Shown piece after piece: positions 25,229-38,200 of a DNA stretch of 64,000 nt (positions are counted from its first letter, which is position 1; each line of letters starts with the position of its first letter). The notes under the pieces are model-generated. The model did no database searches. It was not told where the DNA came from and saw only the letters and a program-made list of their open reading frames with translations. The DNA is taken from contig KN886689.1 of NCBI GenBank assembly GCA_000934455.1, positions 75,302 through 139,301 on the forward strand. The letters are read 5' to 3'. Position numbers and translations under genes: made by a program. This DNA is from Apostichopus parvimensis (Eukaryota; Echinodermata; Holothuroidea; Aspidochirotida; Stichopodidae).

Positions 25229-25639
25229 CCTTACCGAAATCCCAGATCTGGCTTTATATCTAGTTTAACCTGGCCATATCAAGCCTTTATCTGGCCATAT
25301 CAAGCCAGATATAACTGGATTATCTGGATTTTCTTTATATCAACCAGATAAAGTTGTATCTGGCCCAGATATGGATTGCAAAAATTTAGCCAGATAAAAT
25401 TTTATATGGGCCATATAAAAGTTTATCTGGATTTTCTTTATATCAACCAGATAAAGTTTATCTGGCCCAGATATGGATGCAATAAAATTTAACCAGATAA
25501 AATTTTATATGGGCCATATAAAACTTCGTTTTATATCAAGTTATATCTGCCCAAATTTTTATCTGGCCAGATATAAATTACAGATCTGGAGCGGATCTGG
25601 ATTTTTATATCTGGCCCAGATCTGGGATTTTGGTAAAGG
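25229..25639. mobile_element. CCAGAT/ATCTGG-rich terminal-inverted-repeat element
   Basis: Ends are CCTTACCGAAATCCCAGAT and the reverse complement of CCTTTACCAAAATCCCAGAT. Between them the sequence is saturated with CCAGATA and TATCTGG in both orientations, about 20 occurrences, and includes two tandem copies of a roughly 103-bp unit (25319-25420 and 25421-25523). No open frame is meaningful. It behaves like a non-autonomous DNA transposon whose interior is built from repeated sub-terminal motifs. A target duplication cannot be settled because both flanks are C-rich. Confidence 0.65.
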
Positions 25640-28136
25640 CCCCGCCCCATACCACCGATACTGAAACCTCATCTTAGAAAATTTCATAAAGTTCGTCTGT
25701 TGCAAATTATCATCGGTTTTCAACATCTGTAACTTGTTTTTTCGAATCAATTTCTCCGTCAATGAAGCTTTCTTTTAATAGAAAAATTATGGGTAGGCCT
25801 TCGTAGCTGCCTGTTTAGAAACATACCTTCAATAGACAAATCATAACATGTAGCATATGAAAATACGGTTTAGATATTGTTTCCTATTACTATTTATTCA
25901 AAGGGGACGTTTGTTTTTTATCTCATATCGTCAAGTAACTTTTATGAAGAAAATTCTGAGCGCATCTTGGTTCTAAAAAGCAGAAACTACTGACTTTCGA
26001 CCAGATTGGAACCAGTGACCTAAGGGTTACAGTTCATGTCCTCTACAAAGATACTGAACTGGTGATGTTCCATATTGAACAATTTCTCTGCTGGGGAGCC
26101 TAGCTGTCAGATGACACCAACCCTAGCAAATGGACCTGACAAAACCTTTGCCTGTTATGAATTTTCTGCTCTTCAAGGATTAGTGTTTACCACATTAAGT
26201 GTGAACTTCCGGCCAACCACAACAGTCATAGAAGCATGTTTCTAACACTTAAAATGTCCTGTCTTTATGGGATTTACCTTGGACTATGACACATCAACAT
26301 TAAAATTGTGCCATCAGTTAATCTAGTGTTATGAGTACAAGTTCATGTGGTTTGATTTACATCTTCCCCAGACATGGATGTCCCCCTACCCCCCCCCCTC
26401 CACACCAATGAATCCTCCTGAGCTCTTAGATGGAAAGAAGTTAACAATGTTTACAATGCTTGCCATAGTAGCTAAATTATTAGCTAACTGTTACATTCTG
26501 AAAACACCCAAAATGTATCTTTGATTTTTCAGCAAAACATCAAAAGTACTCCAAGCTGGATCTGCAGACACTGAAATAAAAATGGCAAAAGAAACAAACT
26601 ACCAATATAACCAGACACACATTTTATTTTTCTTGGTAACATCATGCCAACCAATACAGGATAGGGTGAATAATTGTGCGTAGTAGCTTCAGGTAGATAA
26701 ACTTTGATCCATTACATTTATTCTAGATCAATGTAGTTTATCATTCTGTGTAAATATCTCCCTCATAGGGTCTACAAGTTTTCATAAATTGTATTAAGTA
26801 TTCAATACATGATACAGGCAGTGTCAATTTTCTAATTTCAAAATACTATTTTCAAGAAAAAAAAATTCTACATGCATTTATAATAATAAGTCTAATGACA
26901 TTCAACATTGAATTAGTGCTATTTCATTTGTCAATGCTATTCTTTTTATTAGTTTTTTTTTATCATGATTAAGATTATTTCTGATAAGCTATTACGACAA
27001 TATTTCAAAGAGGAAGAAGAAATCGCAGGTAAAAAGTAGTTAATACCTCTACAGAAAAAAAAAATAGAAAGTTCAAAATTGCAACTACAAAAAGAAAGAG
27101 AAAAATGTGGCCCAAAAAAAAATACTGCATTATCTAAAGTTAAGACCTCTAATTGCAAATGAATACAAGCATACTTTTTTATCTATTTTTTATAAATGCT
27201 GCCTTTTTGATCCAGTTGAACATTCAATTCAAAGGATTAGAATACAATATGTTTAGCAAGAATTGTTCAATAATTTTACTTCTAGAATCATAAGTCTTTG
27301 TTCTTAATATAAAATGTACTGTTTGCAAAAAAAGAAATTTCTCTACAACAAAAACATCCCCCCCCCCATCCCCCAACATATTCTAAATGAATTCTATAAT
27401 TTCACAGGAACTTCACCGTTAACATCGCCAACTGGTTACAGTTTTCTTCCACACTTGTGAGTCTTTTCAGAGTGTCAGCATCTGCTAATGTTAAACATCC
27501 CATTCAACAAAACGTGTTCACTCTTACAAACCTTATCACACGAACAATTTAGTAATTCTTTCAAATCAGGCTTTTCCTCCCCCATTTATCTTTCTTTCTT
27601 TGTCATAAACATTATCTATACTGTCAATTTTGAATATTCACAACCTCTTTCTATACTAGCCGCTCATGTTTATTCATACATACTTTTATTTTGTTGGTAA
27701 TGTATATTCATAACCTCTTCTTTATTTTATTGCCAAATGATAACTATCCTGCTGCGCATTAAAAGGCACCTTTCAAAGCATGATTTTCTTTTTTACAGAA
27801 CTGACATCCTTTAAACTTTTTAATCTGATGACGATTAAGGTGACAAATACCCTGTCCAAATACAAAAGAAAAAGCAAAGAGGCGTTGATGGCTTTGGGAT
27901 TCAGCCGCAAAACAAGAGTGAGAAATGAGAAATCAAATCTTTTCTTGCACAAAATGGTCGATAATAGACTGTGGGCATGCACAGGGGGTTTGAAAGATCA
28001 ATACTTGCATAGGGAAGACTACTGCTGGTAAATGATATCACCAAACAGTCATAAACCTGAAGATTTCTTTTACTATTAACATGATGATCAAGACACATAA
28101 AACTAGGCAAGTAGCGTTTGTAACAAAGAAGAGCAT
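25640..28136. other. AT-rich intergenic DNA, possibly calpain 3' UTR in part
   Basis: No exon is supported. Several TTTATT sites (for example near 26622 and 27721) could act as poly(A) signals for the calpain gene on the minus strand, but none can be chosen from sequence alone. Confidence 0.35.
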
Positions 28137-28139
28137 GGT

Positions 28140-28333
28140 TTTGAAAGTTTTCAAGGCTTTTGCAATCAAATCTCACATGTCACAGCAAGGCAATAATATA
28201 CTAGCTAACAAATAGTTCTTGGTCAGACCGATGTCGTTTGAAAGTTTTCAAGGCGTTTAGCAATCAAATCTTGCATGTCACAGCAGGGCAGTTAGATACT
28301 AGCTAACAAATACTACTTGGTCAGAATGATGTC
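28140..28333. repeat. Two tandem copies of a 97-bp unit
   Basis: Units 28140-28236 and 28237-28333 both begin TTTGAAAGTTTTCAAGGC and end near GATGTC, with about 85-90% identity by eye. No function is evident. Confidence 0.85.
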
Positions 28334-29174
28334 TACAACTCTGAATGGTATTTTTTTATTCATTATGTTTGGCTCTCTTTCCCAGAGTAATATGTGAGTT
28401 CTTCATAACATGATGATACACTCGTGGTAGAAATATTCATTTAACAACTCTGATTGCAATATTCCCAAAATGATTTTTTTTAAAGTCTAAACTGAAGATG
28501 ATGAGAGTGCATAATGTATGTGGAGACATGTAAGGACGATCATTTTACAAGCATTCTTCGTGCAGCTCTGGATTTTAACAACCATCAAACATCAGGAAGA
28601 TAAAGTAGTAAATGTATACATCAAGATTATGATCCGATGAAGTCCAGCTTAAACAGATAAGTAGGTGGATATGAGGAACCACTGTTAAACCGCATGCAAA
28701 CACACAAACAATAAGAAATGAGCCACACCGTGGAGAAAGACCATCATAAGTTGGGAAATGGCCAAACAGAGTTGGAAATAATCCGCATGGATTGGGAAGA
28801 CTGCTGAAAGCACCCAAATGGAGCTAGATCATATTTGATTAGCAGTGGTAGGTTTAATAAATGATGGCATATGTATTTAACAGAATATACACAACAGTTA
28901 TTATATTTCCTTCCTACATGAAAAAAAAGTGAAGATGATTTAAAAAAAAAAAAAAAAACTTGTGCACTAGCTATAAGCTAATCTCTCCCAGAGACAAAAA
29001 GTATGATACTTTTAATAAAGAAAAATATTGAAAAATGGCACAAAACTACAAGACACTAAAAAAAATTTCATAAGATGACATCACTTGGCATGAGATTCAG
29101 TACAAATAAAAACAAAACTGGTGTATAGCAGGCAAGCGATAAGAACTCCTTCTTTATCGGTGAGTCGCAACCAT

Positions 29175-29201
29175 CTAGGAGTACATGTTGACCATCAGGA
29201 A
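29175..29201 (-). CDS. Calpain last coding exon, 27 bases
   Basis: Encodes FLMVNMYS and the stop, corresponding to the WLQLTMYA-type ending of classical calpains. Acceptor CGCTTACAG. Confidence 0.85.
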   Translation of the reverse strand, partial: FLMVNMYS

Positions 29202-32200
29202 CTGTAAGCGAAAAGACATAGATATCAAATATATTAGTACAAACTTGAGATCATGTTACCACTGAAGTCATTATTTATCGCATAGATTGGCATCAGTTCA
29301 CACATAATTGGGCTGTGTATCAACTAATTAGACATTTAAGTTGTCCCTCTTGATCACACTTGTCCACCAAAGATAGTTACACAGAATACAATGGGTCCAC
29401 ATTGAGAGGACAAAACTAGAATAGAGATCATTTAATCATTTTGGTCAGTGCATTGTGTGTGGGCTTTATGTCTCCAAATATCTGTCATCAACGAAAACAT
29501 GAATGAACTGCAATACAGTCATTAAAATCAACTTTTTTAATTATAATTTCATGAAATAGATATCACAGTTGATTTAGTCAGCATTGCTACAGTAAACCAG
29601 AAAGCCAATAGTGATTCCTTGCCACATTTTTCATGAGGACATATAAAGTCACATAGTACACAATTTTTCAATCTTTGAACTATTGATCACAATTGTTGAT
29701 TACTAGCAAGGTTCTTAAATCCATGTCAAAGGTTCATCCATGCTTTACATTTTGAGTTATCATATTTCAAAGGTCTTCATACTAAGTATGGAGTTCATCT
29801 AAATTCTGTGTCATAGTTATCATATTTACAAGATTTGACCTCTGTTGATCTCAAAGGACCTTTCATCACAAGAGGGTTCTTGTAAACGCTTAACGTGGGA
29901 TCTACGTAACAAGTATGTGTACAGTCCATCCAAAATTCACAAATCAAGGCATCCCATTCACTGACATAAGTGTGTTTTACATTCAGACCGAGGAATGCGA
30001 GACAGGTGCAAACACATACACACATATACCATCACCATCACATAGATTTTTTCTGCCTTCACAGAGGAATCAAAAGAGCACCAAATCTTCAACTATCAAC
30101 TTGACTTCTTTTTCCGGACATTAGTATAATAAACCACACTGTTACATCGAAACATGAAAGTTATTGAAATTCAACTTACATCATTCAAACTCAGAGAGAC
30201 ATTATTTCCCTGCTTGTTTTCAATGAATGTATCTGTTAATGAGAATGAAAAGATATACAAAATATATTATAGAAACGACGAATGTTGCTGTTTGCTACAT
30301 TCACCAACACTAAAAGCCTAAACCCACTGAAAGAACTACAACTACAATTGAATAGGTCTTCGCACATTTCATGTTTTAACTTCATGATGCTCAGTGTTAA
30401 CCACTTTTCATTGTACAGTTCATGTAGTACCTTCACAGAATGATGAAAGTATATCAATCAACATTGGATCCTCTAAAATAAAAGAGCAATTAAAACATTA
30501 ATCCTTACTTCAACTCCACATGACCTTTGACCACTCTTTCCTCAGTGTTACATATTAATATAAGCCCAAAACGTGTGAACGCTAAAGTCCCAACACACCA
30601 TGAAGGTAGTAGAGTAATAATTACCATCCGACTCTGAAAATTTATTCTACCCTCCGACTAAATCATGACTTTCAAAAGCTTTGGCCAAAAGGAACAGAAG
30701 GCTCTCTGAAGACAAAACTGAAACTATGTCACACAGTTTGACCTTGTTATAATTTATATGACCTTTGACCCTCTTATCTGTCTCAATTCTCTTTACTGGT
30801 TTTCTTGGTTCTTACCAAACATGTTCTTCAGTTTAATAGCACAGGCGATGAAGGAATCATAACTGATCTGGTTGTTCCTGTCACCGTAGCGCAGCACAAT
30901 GGCACCAAACACCTGGGAATTCATCTTGTAACCTGAATCAAGTGATGAAAAAACTAAACTTTGATCATTTCTGATTGTGTAAAACAAGTAACACGTTACA
31001 AGATTGACGACATTTACATTTACAAAATCAGAGCAATAAATCATTTGATGAGAAAAAGCTCTAACCCCAAATAACCCTAACCCAACTGTGAAATCTCAAA
31101 TATTTGAGGTACATGGACCAGTTTGCCCTCCAGAATTGCCATAGAACACCATCATTAGCTGCCCCTGCCCCTCAACCACGACCCTGTCCGGTGGACCCCA
31201 GGGGTACCTAAGTTAACAGCTCATGAATACAATGCTCACATAGAACTTACCATAAACTGGGACTTGCTAACTTTTAGAACAAACTATGTCATAATTAAAC
31301 CTAATATTGCATTGCTTCCATTCTCCTGTTAGAAGTCAGAAGTAAATACTACAGACCACCATCTTCAAAATACCCTCTGGTTTGATACAACATTTGTCAT
31401 AAAACTAAAAAATACACAACAACAAAAAACTCATCAAATATTGTCAGATCCTTCAAGATTACTCTTTTTTTTGTAAAAAGACCAAAAGTAAGGATTGGCT
31501 AAACTGAGCTCTGAACAAAATGACTTCAGAATTTACAAGTCAAGAACTTGACTCCTTAAAGGTCACAGGTTCCAATCTTCTCCTTTACTGTTTTGAAATT
31601 TATTGTTCTATTCTTGACTTAATATTAAAAACCATGATTTTGTTTGAATAATATACACGTTAAGACAAAGAACTGAAATTCAAAACTTGCTGAATAGATA
31701 TGAGAGGTTAACGCTGGCAAGGTACGTGGGTGTGAACTTTCTTTCAAAGTATTCAAGTATTAATGAAACTGAAACTGGGTTAAGGACGGTGGAGTATCTT
31801 ACCAACGCTCCTCATAGCAGCCCTCAGCTCATGGGTACTGAAAGAACCAGAGTTATCCTTGTCAAACTTCTTGAAAACATTCTGAACAAGAAAACGATGG
31901 AAATAGAAAGAGGAAGTGAAACAATAACAAAAGGTAAAACAATAGCAACACTTGTTCATCGTTAATTGGTAATCGTTAAGGATCTTTAATCATACAATGG
32001 TACTGAAAGGACCAGAGTTATCCTTGTCAAACTTCTTGAAAACTTTCTGAACAAGAAAACGATGGAAATAGAAAGAGGAAGTGAAACAATAACAAAGGTT
32101 AAAACAATAGCAACACTTGTTTATCGTTAATTGGTAATCGTTAAGAATCTTTAATCATACAAAGGTAACTACAAGACAGGTAGGGAAATGATCAAACCGA

Positions 32201-35200
32201 GCATAGTAACTATATACAATATAGCAACACGTACAAATCGCTGTAAAAAAAGAAACTTAATAGAAAAAAAGAGAGGGTTTAAAGAACCAAAAATCAATTC
32301 TGAGGCCTATTTGTCTTTGAGGTAAAAAAAAATTCTTACCCTCCATCTAACAAGATCTCTCCAGAGATCAACAAATTCTTCAAATCCAAGCTTTCCATTT
32401 CGGTCAGTCTTTAGGAAAAACAGTTAAGGTCAATGATTTGAATGGGAAACACACAATACCATATAGCAGCAAATGGGGGTTGGTGGTGGGGTAGGTTTAG
32501 AGTAGAAACAAAAAACACCTTTGCCCACTCCATCACCCCTCGAACAAGCTATGTGTCACTCCACCAGGATTATTTTTGAAAGAGAAGATACATTTCTTGT
32601 GATACTGTAAGTCACAGTGGTTGAGAGTTTTCCCATTTGAAGAGGAAGTCGAGTATCTCGAGGCACTCTTTTGCTCCCATTTCTGGGTAAATCAGGAAAA
32701 TTTGTCAGTTTGAGCATAACCAATGTCTGTAGGTGAATAGTTTATTTTGCAGTACACAAATGATAACAAGGAAGGAAGGAAGATATGTTTGTGGTTTAGC
32801 CTGCTCATGAATGTAAAGGATACATCGCTCAAAGCTACCATACTCTTGCAAGATTCAACCGAAAAAGATCCTCCGTGAAGTTCTGAAAAAGGACAAAAAA
32901 AATCATGAATCAACCATCCATGGCTTGTCAGAGGATTTTCATATTTCAACATTTATATTACGCAAATCTTGACTACAATATGTCACAACAAGAACTGTTG
33001 TGAAAATTGTGGGGAGATACAATAAATTTTTCATACAAAATGACAAAAAGACAAAAATACAATATATTTAAAAAAAAAAAAAAAAATTGTGGCAGTGAAA
33101 GTAGCCAACCTTACACAATACAGTGGAATATTGGTTTATCAGTTCTTGTGGTCAGGCCACCATTAATATTTTGGGAGAGTAAAAATTCAGAAACAATTCC
33201 AAAGATAATTGCAGTAATGTTATTAATGATAAAGCTGCTTATTAAAGTCTTGAAAACACACAACCATGTTGATGGTAAGCAGAGTCACAGTACTATCTCA
33301 TTCAAGTAATGGCCCTTACTGTAGATTTATCCATATTAGATTTCGCCATAGTAGATTTTACCATATTATGCATGACTTTTTGAACAATAGAATAGTCTCT
33401 TAACAACTAGGAAAAGTTTATACGATGATGAAAATAATAACTGGTGTACACAAATATTTGCATCTTTGGTTGAAAAACGGTAACATTTGGGGATTTCGCA
33501 GAAGCAAATTTTGAAGAAAGGTTAACACAGCTGGTAAAATTACATGAGGGAGAACAAAGAAACACTGGGAGAAAAACAAACATAATCTTTAGTTGAGTAA
33601 TAAATCTACAGAGCTTTCTCTGTAGTAACTTATAGCTATATACTCTATCACTAACAAACAGGTGAGGAAATCAGCTATGTCCAAAAATATGGATTTTTTA
33701 AAAACAATGGATTCCTGGAAAAATAAAATAAGTTAATGGTAGGTGATGTTACACATAGACACTAACTATAAGTTACAAAAACTTTTAATGTGTGAGCAAC
33801 AACAGAGCAACCATGTAAATACTTCAATGCGCTAACACTGCTATTAACATCACTACCATCACTGAAAACGGTCATATGACTACTGACAAGGAACATTGTG
33901 GTGCTGTTGTTGTAAGTTTACTTTCAAATCCTCATAAAGCTTTTCTGTCCACAACTCCCCCCCCCCCCCCAAAAAAAAAAAATTAATTGGCAGCATTAAA
34001 AATCAAATTTTTAAAAAGCCTGGAAATTTTTTCAATTGGCTTAGTGATTTTACAACCAACTAGAAAACATTGCAATGGGCCGGCGACAGTTCATGAAGGG
34101 TTTAGATTCTGATAACATGCAAAACTGCAGATATATTATTAAAATTTCAATCAATAATTAAGTCTTAATATAGCAGGGTGATCAAAAAGGTTTTTTTTAT
34201 TTCTTTGTTTCTTTTTGGAAAGAGAAAGAGAGATGAAGGGAGAACTGATGTCTATGTTTTTATTTTGATAAGATATATCAATAAAACTGTTTCTGCTAAC
34301 AAAAAAGTATGAAGGAGTATTCTAACTGAATTTGAATATTGTCTGTAGTTCCTGGTAAGAACTTAAAGTTTCGTTTATAATCATATTGAACACTATAGCA
34401 TAACTTCCAGTAAGTGCACTTTGGTACCTCACCATACCACTGAAATAGGATTACTATCCTTCCTTTTTACTTATCATACAGTCTATAAATCCTTTCATTT
34501 CATCTGGTTCTAACGAGGAGCTTGAAGAGGGTGTTTATTACACGAGACGAGAATGTACAAATAATCCCACTACCAACAATGACGACGCAATACTTGTTTG
34601 TGACCGTTGACGTGCAGCTTCACCAATATTAAAGAGATTGGTGTCCAAACAAAGTGGTACCCTCCTGAGGAATTGGATACTAAAGACCAAGTTGAAATAG
34701 GTTTCATTCATAACCAGAAGTTGATGGTTGATGAAGGAGGGATTGAATGGGGGGGGGAGGGGGCATGAATAAGGAAGATTGAATGAAATAACCTTGGCAT
34801 GAACCAACATTTAATCTTAAAGCCACAAAAATCACTTTCATTTACACTCAGCGTAAAACAATTTGAATCAGACAGTGTAGTAAGCAAAGGTCTTCGCATT
34901 TTGACCCTCTTTCGCAAGACGAATACTTTAACTACAACTTTTACAACTTGATGAAAAGAAAGCAAATAAAATTGATGGTGCATGTGATGATTTGAGAGCA
35001 TTTTTTCAGAGGGAAACGGAGGGTGTCTGAAATACGAGAAGTTGTCGACATATAAAAGCTTAAATCTGAGCTGTTTCCAGTGAACATTGCTAGCATCTGC
35101 AAAAGACTTTTCTATACAGAGGGAGACATGCAACAATCACAGCACCTACCTTCCTCTCCATCTTCAACAAAAAAATAGAATGATAAAAAATAAGGCACAT

Positions 35201-38200
35201 AACTTAAAGAAGAAATAAATGAGTAATCGAGTCGCTGTTAAACATTATACCTTCCAGTGGATATTTCATTGTAACACACTTTCTTTCAGGGGTGGATCCA
35301 ATGATGTTATAAAGGAAGGGTGTGGTCCTGGGTTCTTTGACGTGGACTGTATTGTAGGGAGGGGGAGGTCTAGGGTCCTCCCCAGCAAAAAATAAACAAA
35401 TTTAAAGAGTCAAATGGTGCATTCTGAGAGGCATAGTTAGTCCGTAGATATGGTCTAAATGCAAGGTATCGCTCATATACTGTTTGAAGTTGTTTTAAGG
35501 TTGATGGGGGAGTGTACATCCCCTACCCCCCCCCCCCCTCGCACATAGAGATAGTCTGTGTATGTCTTATTCCTTGTCTGAGTTAATACACTCCTAAAGT
35601 TCAACAATTAATTCAAAGCCTCATTTGGAGATTCAATCAAATATTGTTATTCAAATAAAATTGAAAATAAAAAGCTTTTTTGAGTCATGCTGAGGGATTA
35701 AACTATTAACTAAATTGAAAAATATTTTACCAGTTACTGCAAGTGTGACTAATTGTCAACGTCTCATTGTTCACAAATTTTGGCTTCAGTTTATTACTGG
35801 TATTTTCGTTCGCGGTTTGGGTGCCACAAAAGAATTGTGGGGGAAAATCCAACACTTTGGACGATATTCAATTGTGTTGGTCATGGCAAGTATGATCAAC
35901 ACATTACATAATGTTGACAATTAGTTACAAATAAATTAATATAACCATGAATATGTTCGTCAATGCTGAATGTTAACTTTTCCAAAGGATATTTTAAATG
36001 TTACCGAATGATAGAAGACAGACGTGCTAAGTGACTCATAATATGAAATCCAAAGATATGTTATATCGCTTCTGTTAATTTCCATAAGAAGAAAGAGAAG
36101 GGTGGTGGGGAATGGGGACTGTGGAAGATTTGTCCAAAAGCTTACTTAAAAGCCTATCAATAGTCTAACATCAACGTTACATAAACCATGCAGTGTTGAA
36201 AGTGTCACACACTTCCTTTAATGTAATGAACATGATTAGCATAGAAACTGCATGAAACAGATTCCCTTTAAAGCAGAAAGTGTGTAAGTTATATTCACTG
36301 ATATGAAAAGTGACTGTGACTCTCTTTAAATCAGGGAGTGTATAAAGTGTAACACACTTCCTTAAATACTATGTACATGATTAGCACAATAACTACAGTA
36401 TGTGGAACAGGCTCCATTTAAACCAATCAGTGTGTAAAGTGTACTTTATATTCACTGATGATATGAATGTAATGGATTGGATTAAACTGACAGCGATTTT
36501 CTGTAAACCAGCGACTGTGTAAAGTGTAACACACTTCATTAAATACTACAGTATGTACATGATTAACACAATGACTGTGTGAAACAGGCTCCAATCAATC
36601 AGTGTGTAAAGTGTACTTTATATTCACTGATGATATGAATGTGATGGATGTGATTAATATGTGACAGTGACTATCTGTAATGGCAGAGAATAAGACAAAG
36701 GTGATGTACATTTCTTATGTTACTAAAGTGACAGAAAAGAGGCAGCATAGAGGATGACAAAGTGTACTGTATGTCCACTGATGATGTGAATATATCTATG
36801 TGATAAATAAGTGACAGTGACTATCTTTAAAGGTAGAGAATGAGTGAAACGTGATGTACAGTCTTAAGATAAATGTGTAAAAGTGAAAGTGACAGCAGAG
36901 AGGGTGACTAGTGATAAAAATATGATTATCATGAACAATTTACTCTGGCGCAGTTGGGTTGAACCCATCTGAATCCGGCCCATTAGAATCTAGACCAACA
37001 GAATATGGTCCACCTGAGTCTAGCCCAGCTGATTCTGGCCCATCTGAATCTGGACCACAGAGTATGGTCCAGCTGAGTCAGGCCCATCTGAATCTGGACC
37101 TACTCAGTATGGTCCACATGAGTCTAGCCCAGCTGAGTCTGGCTCATATGAGTCAGGTCCACCTGAATCTGGTCCACCTGAGTATATCCAAGCTTAGTCT
37201 GGCCCATCTGAATCTGGACCAACAGAGTATGGTCCAGCTGAGTCTGGCCCATCTGAGTCTGATCCACCTGAGTCTGGTCCACCTGAGTATAGCCAAGCTT
37301 AGTCTGGCCCATCTGAATCTGGACCAACAGAGTCTGGCCCAGCTGAGTCTGGCCCATCTGAATCTGGACCAACATAGTATGGTCCACCTGAGTCTGGTCC
37401 ATCTGAGCCTAGCCCAGCTGAGTTTGGCCCATCTGAGTCTGGTCAACCTGAGTCTCACCCACCTGAGTCCAGACCAGCTGAGGCTAGAACATTAACCTGT
37501 CCAATTTAGTTTTCTGCAATCCAGGTTAAATTGCTTACCTTTCTTCATGGCAGCATTGAGGACTTCCTGTAATTCCCAAGCATCTACTTCCATGTCCTAA
37601 AAACAAAACAAAAAGCAAAAAAAATATATAACTAAATATCAACTGGTTTCTTCCTACAGCTATAACAAAACATATATTTTCAGAAAACCCAAAGCTGATA
37701 TTGTTTTCTGTCAAACAAAGATCTAATGAGTCTTTACCTAGCACATTTCAAAACATCAATCTCCAAAACAGAGGGCGGAATATCACTGAGGAATATTAAA
37801 CGCACTGTACGATATGACAACGCAAAATAATAATTATCATGCGAAATATATTATATATATATAAAATACAATATAACAAATTGCCAGGTGTTCAATAAAA
37901 GTTGAGAGAAAAACAAAGTACCACTATGATGCATTTGCAGCCAGTTTGGAGAGAAATTAAACCTGTATACATGGAACTTTAAACAAACTACAAGATATGC
38001 ATGAAACATGGCTGAAAAGTAAGACCTGTTTCAAAGCATAAACTGCAATTGATTAAAAACAATTAAAAAAAATAATACCAAAAAGTCAATTAAAAAAAAG
38101 CAATTAAAAAAAAGCAATTAAAAAAATAATACCAAAAAGTCATGTTAAACATCACTACTAACTTACATCGCCAGTTAGTTTCTTGAAGAATTCCTCAAAT

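Noticed and set aside
27780-28031. 83-residue frame on + strand
   Set aside because: No similarity, no splice context, and low-complexity flanks; partly overlaps other frames on the opposite strand.
36959-37495. 178-residue open frame on + and overlapping frames on -
   Set aside because: It is produced by a 15-bp tandem repeat within a calpain intron; the peptide pattern changes only because of repeat variants.
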